A stretch of DNA of 64,000 bases from Lunularia cruciata. Its lineage: Eukaryota > Streptophyta > Marchantiopsida > Lunulariales > Lunulariaceae. The notes beneath the pieces were generated by a model. The model was not told where the DNA came from and ran no database searches. It was given only the letters and a program-made list of their open reading frames with translations. The stretch lies in the NCBI GenBank assembly GCA_948567375.1, contig OX419755.1:69878944-69942943 (forward strand), given 5' to 3'. Each line of letters opens with the position of its first letter. Position 1 is the stretch's first letter. Of this stretch, positions 45,431 to 56,481 are shown in pieces. A program made the translations under genes and the position numbers.

Positions 45431-45935
45431 TTTTTCTGCTCGAATTTACCGACCATGCCGTGAAATATAACGGGATTTGTTCCACAAAAGGTGAAAGAAT
45501 TCAGTTCATTTCCCTAAAATGTCACGTCCCTGGGTGAATTACTCTGTCCCGGTTTCTTGGAAAATCCCATTACACGTATTCCCGATTTTTACAGGTGATT
45601 ACGGGTTTCTATGCGGCTGCAAAAAAGCTCATCTGAAACCCCCTAATGTCTTGGAAAACGGTTAAGCCAAGAGCTTCTTGGTCCTCGTGTATTTTTCTTC
45701 GGACCAAGAAACCCTTTAAGTAAAAGGAAAAGGAACGAAAAACGAAAGAGCCGAACCCATAAATCCCTCTAAGTGAAGGACATTTTCTAGTGTAGTTTGA
45801 ATGAATACAAACGGAAGAGCAGTTGCATGTAGATCAAGTGCTCCACTTCTCTATTTGCAAATTCAGCACAACTATGGAAACTTATTTCATTAGCTGAGCG
45901 TGGACTTCATGGGAATCTGTTTCGTCATATTTCAG

Positions 45936-46049
45936 GTCCATTCTGCAAAGCGTTCGTGCATCCTACCTTCGAAGAGGACTTTGTTGACATGAAGACAGCA
46001 GGGATGTTTTCCACCGAACTAACCATGGATCGAAGTGTGCTCGAAGACA
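45936..46049 (+). other. Possible short exon
   Basis: After a TTTCAG acceptor-like word, an open stretch of 38 codons reads FVHPTFEEDFVDMKTAGMF and ends at an A-GTGAGT donor-like word. Composition is protein-like but no family is recognised, and no partner exons were identified. Confidence 0.2.
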
Positions 46050-46070
46050 GTGAGTAGGAGAGTCTTCCTG

Positions 46071-46117
46071 CTTGATGGGGTTCCCATCGTTCTTGTTACC
46101 CTACGCGGTCGCCTTGT
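46071..46117 (+). repeat. Dispersed repeat, copy 3
   Basis: CTTGATGGGGTTCCCATC, TTCTTGTTACC and CTACGCGGTCGCC occur in order, matching copies 1, 5 and 6. Confidence 0.85.
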
Positions 46118-47520
46118 TTACCGGTAAGAGAGTGATAAGGAAGGGTGATTGAATTGAGTGCACGTGGTACAAAAGCTGGGTTATGAAATGAAACCGAACC
46201 GCATGATTCGATACGGTCATAACAGTTGATTTAAACAAAACCGAATGTCAACGAGAGGGATTCGATTGCGTTTCTCCGCGTCCATATATTACCATAATCA
46301 GATCTCATGGACGAACTAACGACGTAGTGTATAGGCAGTACAGTGATGCTACGTCTTGTATGAAGACTACGCGTATGCTGCACCAACTTCGACTTCGTTC
46401 ATTTAAGAGGAAGCGGAGCACGTAGCCGAGGAGCGGATCCAGACGTGCGTCGAAATGTAGTTAGGGAGAGAGCCCAGCCAGCCATCCAGTGACCTGGTGA
46501 CCTGACTACAATGCCTTGAGCAAGGAGTGTGGTCATAATTGATCATTGAGTTACCGTACTCGCTCTTTCTTCTAGTCACGGTCACAAACAGGCCCAGGTG
46601 GGTTCGCAAATGACGGCGCTTTCGGATTGGACTGATGAGTGCAGCAGGATTCAGAAGGGAAGAGGGAAGAAAAGTTGGAAGGAAGTATATACTGTACAAT
46701 GCTACCGTAGGAAATGTGAAAAAGTAGGAGAATTTTGCTTCTTACGCTTCCTTTGCTTGGATGGTTGCCTTCACGGTGATCTCGGTTGGTTGTCGCATCT
46801 CTCGAAAAGCAGCAGCAGACATTCTTGGAAGTTGGAGGAGCAGATGAAGCCGGTTGGTTGTTGCGCAGTCAGAAGTTTTTCCCGACTTCTCAGTGGGATG
46901 AGATCTGCTCGCCCTACTCTAATAGTATTTAGTGTGACGTGGAAATAATACTCCTCGTCCCCTTAGTCGGATGAGATTGCATGTTAGGCGAAAATGTCTA
47001 ACATGTGAACTGAGCATTCGTGAACATGGGAAGGGAACCATACGCGGAACAAGGTCCGAAAAATGCGAGAGAGGAATCTTACTTTTTGCTTCAGCCGTCA
47101 GGAAGCAAATCGTAAAATGGCCGCAGTGGGCAGCAAAAGGTAGTCTAGCAAATGCATCAAGGCATGATGCGTACACTTGGTTTTTGTTCAGAAGTCGGAA
47201 AATTAGAAGTGATTCCAACATGTTCTATCGACATCTTAAGTATGGAGAGGGGCCGAGGGAGAGGAGAGAGACGAGGGACGTTAGAGAATTCACAAATTTA
47301 CATTTGGTTTACTTTGCAAGTAAATAGGTGATAATTTTTTTGCTTTTCAATTGTCCTCAAATTGAACGTTATTGGAGAATTCTTTGGTACGTTCAATGAT
47401 GGCTTAGGATTTTTAGTTTTGGTATTCTAGTTCTATTAAAATCTAGTTTTAAAACTATGGGAATCGAAAATAGAATTTATTTTCCATGGCTTACTTTAGC
47501 CTTTTGTGTCTATTACTTTA

Positions 47521-47560
47521 CCCTTGCAAGGTTTTAGTTATCTACGCGGTCTCCTTTTTC
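47521..47560 (+). repeat. Dispersed repeat, copy 4 (internally deleted)
   Basis: CCCTTGCAAGG is followed almost directly by TTATCTACGCGGTCTCC, so the central TTGATGGGGTCTTCC part is missing. Confidence 0.6.
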
Positions 47561-47956
47561 TTCTTTGTTTTTCTCCCTGGTGGATGATATTTACATTGTG
47601 TGGCTTATAGTCTATTTTAAGCAGGCTTTTGACCTCTTGACTATTGAGTTTTATCTTGTAACCTTCAGGTGTTAAAGTGTAGGGTGTGGTCCTCCTCATC
47701 TCAAACATTCAAACCTGTGTATTATATCTTTAGATGGCTTTTGCAATCTTGAAATGTTAATAGAGTTTGAGGATTTTAAATGCTATCTTGTACGGGATAT
47801 TTTTTTCATATCCATGATACTTTTCAATAACAGGATTTAAAAGTGATATTTGGGTGTACTCTTTTAGAGTATTGCTTGTCAATCAAACTACTTATTTTGT
47901 ATGTTTTTTCTTCTTTGAATTTCTTGTCATCTTTGGGAGTTTTAGGAGGATCCTTG

Positions 47957-48040
47957 GAGTCTTTGGTAATATCATTAGATTTATGACTTTTTGAGTAAGA
48001 GTCTTTGATAATATCATTAGACTAAGGATTTTTGAGTGTG
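47957..48040. repeat. 42-bp tandem duplication
   Basis: GAGTCTTTGGTAATATCATTAG at 47957 and GAGTCTTTGATAATATCATTAG at 47999 start two adjacent, diverged copies. Confidence 0.8.
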
Positions 48041-48349
48041 ATAGGGGACTTATCATATATCTACCAATTTCATGTGCAAGGTTAAGACTATAGAGTTTTT
48101 GGGTAGTTGTGAATTCCCAATAAGTGTATTCAATAATATCATCTCTTTGTTTCCTATAGTAGACCTAGAAGTTACATAGAACTATTGGATATGGGATTCA
48201 CCACATTTGCCAGGACATTTACATATTTTTGAAGGATATAATTGTCATAGAACGTACAAGAGCTTTCCATACTAGAGCTTTATATACAACAGGACAACAA
48301 GGTACCATTTTCAGTTTATAATTTTGTAAAGTATATAGCCAGCGGGTAT

Positions 48350-48373
48350 CCATTGCTCTATAGAGAGCAATGG
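48350..48373. repeat. 10-bp perfect palindrome with 4-bp loop
   Basis: CCATTGCTCT at 48350-48359 is inverted exactly at 48364-48373. Confidence 0.85.
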
Positions 48374-49665
48374 CTGATGCGAGAGAAATGACACTAGTAG
48401 GTGATGCCTTTTCGAATGCTCAAACGATATGGAGATCATTTGAGGTATAGTAATACAAATTTCTCATTCTGAAGCCATAGAGGCTTAGCTCCATTTTACC
48501 TTTTAGATTGTATTCATGTTCAACTCAGATATATTCCTCTTCTCCTTCTTATTATATATTGTTTCTAGTCTGGCAAATTGCAAACAGTGTTCACAAACGG
48601 TCAACCAAATCTGCCAACGTACTGTAGCTTTCCATCTGCAGAAATAGCATAAGGAACTACTTGAGAGATCATGAGATGGCTGGTGCCCACAGAAGGAAGG
48701 GGGGGCCTCTAGATTGGTTCAAGATTCTGCGTTTCGTTTATTGGCTTCTTCATCAAAGCGATTCCCATCTAATTTAACTCTGCATTACTGATCCACTTCC
48801 TGGGTTGTTCTCGTTTTAAAATCCAACTGTCAGAGGCCTTCCAAGTTTAGCGGTATCGAATATCCAAGGTTTTGGTCCTCCCTCTAGATGTAAGACCAAT
48901 TTGACTGCCAAAATAGGAATCGCTAAAGTGACTACTGTAGAATCCAATGTTTTCCCCTTGACCGGTTCGTTTCCTCCTCTCGAATTAGAGAAATAGAAGC
49001 ATGATTGAAACTCTCTGATGGTTTCAAGGAGTAATAAAAGAGGGCTAAGAAAAGAAAGTCGCTAAGATTCCAACTTTCTGGTTCCTTGTTCATAATTGGC
49101 TGCAACCACGAACACCAGCTCGCACGCCTGCGTAGATCTTCCTCTTCTCATCGAATGCAACAAGGAGAACTCGAGAGGCACAAGCCTTTGAGGTAAAACA
49201 TTGGACCATCGCTTCAAGGAATCTCCCCTGTTTACCACTAGCCATGGGACTAGTTGTCACTATCTGGAGGACGATGCCAATCGCTTGCCCCCTGCCCCAG
49301 TTGTTTGGACCTAAGCCTTGGAATGCAGATGTCAATTTTGTCGAGACTAGGCCTCTTATTTACGCAGGATTAGCGAAATTGATGCTCCACGGAAGGTAGA
49401 ATCAAAAGATTGATGATCTTCACCGGTAGACTCTGCTATTTGCAAACTTATGTCAACATAACGACTCTCCCAATGATAGATGATGGATCTACTATACAGC
49501 AACGACGAATCTGAACAACCACAGAGTGGACTCGACCTCTAAGTCCACTCGGGCGGCGCCTCAGCAATCGATGTCTTTTCGCTGACACAAATACGGACAC
49601 AGTCGATAGTATCTCCGTCAGTGCATCGTACTCGTACTAACCTCACTCGCCTTTTCCTTACAAAA

Positions 49666-49827
49666 CCATACATCAGTCAATTATACCCTCTCAAGATCAG
49701 GATCAGCGGTAAACTTTGTAGTCAACGACCAGGCAGAAAACAAATCCATACATCGAGTCACTTAGTACTCTCTTAAGATCAGAATCAGCGGTTTAATTCG
49801 TAGTCAACGATCAGGCCGAATAAATTA
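49666..49827. repeat. 80-bp tandem duplication
   Basis: Two diverged copies share CCATACATC, AAGATCAGNATCAGCGGT and GTAGTCAACGANCAGGC at 80-bp spacing. Differences between the copies indicate moderate age. Confidence 0.85.
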
Positions 49828-51949
49828 ACCGGACGTTAACTTGGAGCCACTTTAAACCCTGTCTTGTAACTGCTTTTTGAATTAGAAGTCAAATCTCGGA
49901 ATAAATCAGCAAATTTTTGCTCGTCTACATTTTTGCAAGTGTCGACTCATTCAGTCGAACTTAAAAGTTGGGAACTGTCGGTTAAGCACACTCTTTACAT
50001 TAATGAACTTGTCTGTTCTGTTCTACCAGTTCCCCACCACCAAGTGTTGCCTAATCCTTCGCCATTCCACCTCACTCTTTCTCTTGGATGCCCTGGGGGT
50101 GCGAAGAGTGGCTTACACTGTCTCAAAGATCAGATCCTTCGATGTCCAATGAGCGCAGGGGAGGATGCAATGTGAGACAAAGAGGAAGCGTACGTGTAGA
50201 AAAAGAACGTGTGAGAATTCCTCTACTGTGTTTAAAACAACCTCTATCGTACCTTACGCATCCTTCATTCATAACATTCATAATACTGTACAGAGACCTT
50301 CGTCAGAACACCACGTACTCAGGATTTATTCGTCAAGTGCTTCGCCTGTTGCAGTCTAGTTGGTTGATGTGATTGGCGCGGTGACAAAGATTTGGAACCT
50401 TGATGTTGTTATAGTGCCCATCATGATTTCATGAAAGCAAATCCTCTCTCAGATGGGAACTTTAGATGCCAAAACCATACAGAAAATGGGCTCTGTTGGC
50501 TAAAGAGTGGGAGTGACGAGTCGATGTAAACAGATCTACAAGCCTGTGAAGAAGTTTCTTTCATATCGGTCTTGATTTGAGGAGTCATAATTTATTTAGA
50601 TCGCATAACACGGTAACCAAGATGTTGCCACCAACCAGGAGTTGTCCTTTCTCGTTATCAGTTGATCGGACAAGTCTATTTTCTTCCTTCTTTATTTCTT
50701 ACAACGTATGCTATAAATTACAATAATGGAAAGATGGTAGGATGTAACTCAGTCGAGACCAACAACGCGTAGGCTTGCACAGTTACGGTTAAAAGTTCCA
50801 AATGGAAGTGAAAACACAGATCCTGGTGTTTACCTCACCGTATCGCACTTACAAGGACCTTAATGCGCGCAAAAGTTCGGGGGCCGGGGGGCCTTCGCAC
50901 TAAGCCAATTTCGACGAGTACCACAGCGGACTGTCGAATGAAAAACCGAGAGGAACTGTTGAACACTCCGTAGTTGCCCCTATACATTCATCTGACGCGC
51001 ATAATTGGCAGTCGATTACAGTTTAAGTGAGCACAACAACATACACCTAGCCATGCCGGCTAGGTCCATAAGCAACTAAGGCTGGAAAGTATTGTGTATC
51101 TACGTAGAAAGGTGGGAAACTCTATACGAGAGTTCTACGTGCGGGAACAGACTAAATGCTACCTGGTTCATACGTCGAAAGGGTTACCGCATTGCCCTTC
51201 TATTTGCAGGAGGGTGGAGTGTACTGACCACGGTTGGTCTCTAGTCAACGCCAGACGGTGACAACAACTGGTGAAGGAAACGTACGATTTGGGCATAGTA
51301 AATTATTACTACTTGAGTTTTAATTAGCTCTAAGTTTATGACAATGAGACTCGAAGGCGAATTGGGTGATGATTGTATGTGTTTGACCTGGTTATGTTTA
51401 GATTTCGACCTCGATTAGACATGAAGCTATAACAGAAAGCAAAATGCTTTTTGGAATGGCAGAAACGACAGTAGTGATGGATGTTATACATCATGCTAAA
51501 TCGCGAATATAACCCAAATTTATGGTCGAATCTCTACTCTATAGTTTATAGTATGCAGCTTACGAACTGAACACGAGGTCCCAGAAATAGGAAACAACAA
51601 CGCCTCATACGCTGTACAATTTAAGGAGGTCAAAACGATCTTTGACCGGTTTCCTCCTGCCTAGCTCTTGCTCTATCTGGGGCTTTTACTACGACTGACT
51701 GCTGTCACCTGATTGTCTTTGAAGACGGAACTCTCGACGGGGTGAACTAAGTGACAGAACTGATGTCCCTTCTTTGTGTTTAATCTGCGATTTTCCGCTG
51801 CTTGGGTTGTCGCCGCGTCTAGATCAGACCATAGAACCTGCAGATCGCACGCTCACTTGACATATTACCAATGCACTGTACACCGAGAAGTGACTTGAAT
51901 TGCAAGCCTGAACACACTTCCCTTCCTTCTCTCCCTCACGAACTCCGTG

Positions 51950-51994
51950 GTCGGTTGGTCGGTCGGGATGAGTCGACTCGGGTCGGGTCGGGTC
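51950..51994. repeat. TCGGG/TCGGT-rich microsatellite
   Basis: GGTCGG and GGTCGGG words are repeated about seven times, a CpG-rich simple repeat unlike anything in the left half. Confidence 0.8.
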
Positions 51995-52032
51995 GGTCGC
52001 TCTTTATCATTCTTTCCTGATAAAGAGCGACC
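51995..52032. repeat. 15-bp perfect inverted repeat with 8-bp loop
   Basis: GGTCGCTCTTTATCA at 51995-52009 is inverted exactly at 52018-52032, directly after the TCGGG repeat. Confidence 0.9.
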
Positions 52033-53929
52033 TACTTGGAACTACTTGAGAAACGGAATGTGGATTGACGAGACGAGCTGCGGGTTGTCCTATACATGAC
52101 CACCCTCACGAGAAAGGACACTCACTCCCTTTGCAATTCTTTCACATGTTTTCCCCTCCCACTCTTCTTCCTTGTACTTATTTTCCTTGACTAGTTCCTG
52201 TGTTTCTCCTGGAGTTCGTAGGATGAGCTAAGATCTATTTCTCTCTTCACGGCCCATGCAGCTATAACTTAGGGTCCTCGACTAAAAGAATGTACATGAA
52301 AAAGTTGGACCTAGAAAGGTCAGATATTCTTTCAAGTCTTACTATTAAAGTTTCGAGAACAACATCATAATCAGGGCGAACTCCCTACTCCCACACTGTA
52401 GTCCATGATAACAACAACGGATTTCTATCAATTACATTACAGGCAAGTAATAACAGTGGAGTCTGTTCGAATGTCCTCGAGCATTCAAATGTATGTGGAG
52501 GCAAGCATGGTTTATTATTTAATCATTTTTAAGGAACGATGGAGTCAGTTTTTTATGTTTTGTTTGGACCTAGATTTCAGCTACATCAGTTACTTGAATT
52601 GATACGAAGTGACCGATAAACAGAGTGGCAAGCAGGTAAGTCCCTCCCTTGATAGAGGCAATGGGGAAGAGGGGGTATATCTCTCGAAATGCTGTTTGGT
52701 ATATTCCCAACAGGTACACCGAGATGGGCCCCGGATCTGGATTTTAACGCAAGATCTTCTGTGGCTTCCATCTTGAAATGGCAAACGTTCGATTCATACA
52801 TCGTTGCAAATAACTGTCAAACTTTCCAATTGCAACTTCTCACATGTTCACAGTGCTGACCTATGAGAGAAGATTCATGAGGAGCCGACTTCTTTTTTTG
52901 GGAGCCACTATCACCAGTTAATCGCGACCAAGCATCTTGCAAAATTGGCAACGGAATATATAATTAGTTCCTTGGTCTAAACCACAAGGTAATATTCGAG
53001 CATCTTCAAAATATATAGAATGTTACTAATAGTTGATGGCATAATAGGTTGTAATCCTCTCGTCGATTTTGAGTACCTCTCTGCTAAAACAGGTCTTATT
53101 TTACTGTATTTACTGAAGATTAGATATGCATCCTCTATTTAGATGGCACTCCAGTTGTTTGGGGGAACATAGATTTGATGGTATAGCAACATGATGAACG
53201 GCTTCTACTGGTTTGAAGAGACACATTGTAGAGGGAAAATATGCTCCAGCACAGTCGTAGACCAGTAGTATTGATAATACTTGTAGAAGTAGCAGCAGGA
53301 CTGGTGGTGTTTCTGCACAATTCTATTGCAGCAACGCAGAGCTGAAGCGGGACGATGTAAAAAACCAGCCCTATGTGAATTTATGCAGTTGTGGAAGTAT
53401 GTTATGTGGGGTCCGCGAGTCGCAGAAGAATCCGAGTGAGAATGAGAGAGAAAGATCCCTGACCTTTGGAGTATTTGATGCAGTGATGACAACATCAATA
53501 AAATATGTGTCCACATAGGAATGGTATTTACAATGCTGCTGTTTGAGCTAAGTAATACATTTCGGACACACCAACAACTGAGTGACATGGTTCATCAGGT
53601 GGAGCCAAAAAGGAAGATTGCATAATTGCCAAATCCACCACGATGAGAGAAGCGAGTCAATTGCATTATATAAACGCTGTACAGTCCGTTGTCCCTAATT
53701 GTGACTCCATGAACTCGGAGTACCGAACGTTGTTAAATTTATCTTCGGAAGGAACTGAGCAGAACGACAATATATTTTCTTACACAATTTGAACTTCGCC
53801 ACGTGGACCGTGTGACAGAGAGTGCTTATAACATTGTGTCCTCCCTGACAAACTTTTCAGTTCTATCATGCTGGAGTGTAACAAGCAATCATGGAATGGG
53901 GAAACACTGTACTGGAGCGGCTTTTGCTG

Positions 53930-53980
53930 CTTGATGGGGTCTTTCCATCCTTCTTGTTATCCTACGCGGTCGCCTTTTCT
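53930..53980 (+). repeat. Dispersed repeat, copy 5
   Basis: CTTGATGGGGTCTTTCCATCC, then TTCTTGTTATCC and TACGCGGTCGCCTTTTCT. Together with copies 1 and 3 it is the best match to the shared core. Confidence 0.88.
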
Positions 53981-56420
53981 TCTGTACTGGAGCCTCCATC
54001 TTTCTTACCTTCGTTAGTTCTACGAATGTTGTAGAGTAGTGACCACCACGTAATTCGGGGTATACGATGGATTTTGTATCTACTGATGCGGTGCAGCTTT
54101 TCGAAGTGTGGGCGGAGAAATGAAATCTAGAGTTTGTTGATTCCAATCAATCATTATGCGTGCTGAATTGAAATCGCACAAGTTAGGCATTCCAATATCT
54201 TCCCGAGAGAGAAGTCTTTACGCATCTCGACAGAAAATGTATCGGTTAGAGAGTGGAGTCACGGACATGAGGCACCGCCCTCCCTCACTCCTTCCCTCGA
54301 TCCTCCATGTCCTGTCCGTTCGCGTGTTAGTTCACGCAGAATCTTTCTTTTCTCCTCAATTTCACTCTCGTGTGTGATTCATATGAAGTCCTCCAGGAAT
54401 TCCCAAGAGCAATTTTCTCGTCCTCAAGTTCAGAACGAAAAGCGTCGACAGCTTCCCGGTCAGCTCCAGCTCGGCATGAGCTCTCCCGGCTCCACTGGAC
54501 CGGCGACACCCCGGGCCGGTACCTGTGTGTCCCCTTTTCGAGAAACAGGATGCCCTGATCATTGCCTTCGCTCTGTACTCTAACTTCTACTGTACCATAT
54601 TGTGGAGATGGAGGACTGGACTTGCACTTGGACTCGACTTTAGTCGAAGAACACAGTGTTCTTCGACTTTAGGTGCATGCATGTTTCTACGCTGTCACGT
54701 CTGCGTGCATGAACCTTTATTATACCACTACTACATCAATTTATGCTTAGATTACGCTTGCATCAACTGGAAGCAAAGCATGGAACCAGTCCATATCCAT
54801 AGTTCAGCATTTGCCTTGTATTTTTTATATAGGGATGTATATGGTCAAGGTATAAAACAAACGAATTTCTCCTTCTACATTTAACCTGAAAGATAAATGT
54901 TTGACACTGATCAACCGATCAACATATGTGAAACACCACGGAAGGAACAGGAGACACAAACTCTTGGTCTTGACTCGCATTAGGAAAGTAAATTAGCGCA
55001 TACCTTTCTTTACTCTATGGACAGATGCACAAAGACCGCTTGGCTTTAATTCCAAAAAAGTCTGTGATGAGATATGTGACTGCTTGCAATAATATGTGTA
55101 TGCAGGCTTTGACGTTCCCTATTATAATTGACGGGAATACTGGCTTCCTCAACAGCAAGAATAGTTGAATCTGCTCCAATTGTCAGCCTCAAAATTTTGA
55201 ACATTCTTGAACCAAGTGGAAGGCGGCATCTCGTATCGGTATAGAGAAAACCAATTATCATGCTAACATTCTAGCACGAAATAAGATCGTGTTCCGTTGC
55301 TGCATATTGATATTGTTGGAGATGAAACATGGATTATATTTTGCTCATAAGCTAGGTGGCAGGAGAATCTGAAGAAAGAAGAAGTATTGACCCCAAAGGT
55401 CCAAGTTTTATTTAAATTACTTTGGTTTGTAAGTTAAATCCTAGTAAAGTTCAATGTTACGTTTTCCCCCATGTCCATCAACTCCATCCTGTTCAAAATT
55501 CCACTCACTCAAATTGGATCTTCATAAACATATTTCTTTCTAACCAGAGTTCGTATGTAGACCTTCATATGATCCCAAACATTCAGATGTAAGGACATAC
55601 AAGCATTCCTTTGCAGCGCCACGTCCAAGTACATTGACCTACGAGTATGGACCCATTACATCGGGATCCGTTGTATGACTAAAGAGAAATATGCCAGTTA
55701 TGCCTGAACGGGATTTAATTGTTGCCTATCCTGAGGCCGAAGGTTCTGATTTCAGGAAACATGTATTGGGAATTCATAACGCAGAGGGAGGAGTTTTGGA
55801 ACGATCAAACTTCCGGGTGTAAAAGTATTTACCCCGAGTTCTGGTCGTTGTAAATTGTTATTACATAAGGACTTCTCTAACTTCTGAAGGGTATATCTAA
55901 AAGGCCATTCGGACCTTAGTATGGGTTCATTGGAATGATTCATATTCCATATCACGAAAGAGTCGTTGTCAGGAACAGGGTTCCATATTTACATGGTCTA
56001 ATGACTTGAACAAGCTAAGCTGGGACAACGAGTCGACGAAAGTGCAAATTGCACATTTCTTCTGTCAAAGTCATTTGTTGAACGTAAAATTGCCATTTCT
56101 TATAAAACATTCGTGGAGTAGTCTGTGCATAGCAGGTTGAATTCGAGTGGAAATACTCAATCAACTGACGTTTCTTTGCAGGTATTAGACCATTATGAGC
56201 AGGAGACGGCACTTGCCATGTTGTAGAATAGTGTGCTCCTGTGGTCACATGCCATGCGGCACTTCTAGAAAATAGAGCTTCTAGCATCGAAAGAACTAAA
56301 ATCATCAACAGCTCTTGTGAATGTACCTGCCGTGATAATGTTCTTCATGGGTCATGGTGGTTTCCTTCTTGTGCCTGAATTTAGTTTGTCCCTTCGTTCA
56401 TTTTACCCCCTATGCCTTTT
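53981..56420. other. Interval without a recognised gene
   Basis: Overlapping open frames at 54156-54884 reach 119 codons but lie on both strands over the same DNA and lack known motifs. No RNA gene was recognised. The palindrome at 54642-54668 is listed separately. Confidence 0.4.
54642..54668. repeat. 13-bp perfect palindrome with 1-bp centre
   Basis: AGTCGAAGAACAC at 54642-54654 is inverted exactly at 54656-54668. TCGACTTTA occurs as a direct repeat on both sides, consistent with a copy-choice event. Confidence 0.9.
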
Positions 56421-56481
56421 CCTTGTACGGTTTGATGGGTTCTTCACATCCTTCTTATTATCCCACTCGGTCGCCATTTTC
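56421..56481 (+). repeat. Dispersed repeat, copy 6
   Basis: CCTTGTACGG, TTTGATGGGTTCTTCACATCC, TTCTTATTATCCCACTCGGTCGCC. It is more diverged than copies 3 and 5, but all words are in order. Confidence 0.85.

Larger units (their letters stand above)
46118..53929. other. CpG-richer interval without a recognised gene
   Basis: Open frames of up to 118 codons occur (46598-46948 and 46971-47327 on the plus strand), but none shows a recognisable domain and both are within chance length for this composition. The interval holds repeat copy 4, a 42-bp tandem duplication at 47957-48040, the palindrome at 48350-48373, an 80-bp tandem duplication at 49666-49827 and a TCGGG-rich stretch at 51950-51994. 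Exons of multi-exon genes could be hidden here. Confidence 0.4.

Noticed and set aside
46598-47327. Two plus-strand frames of 116 and 118 codons
   Set aside because: No domain, overlapping open frames on the other strand and a length reachable by chance. No splice or promoter support was seen.
48710-48730. GGTTCAAGATTC as a tRNA T-arm
   Set aside because: No matching acceptor stem, D-arm or anticodon arm in the expected positions; no tRNA gene was found in the window.
54156-54884. Cluster of overlapping frames on both strands near 54.2-54.9 kb
   Set aside because: Several overlapping frames on both strands over the same DNA indicate stop-poor composition and not a gene; no motif was recognised.
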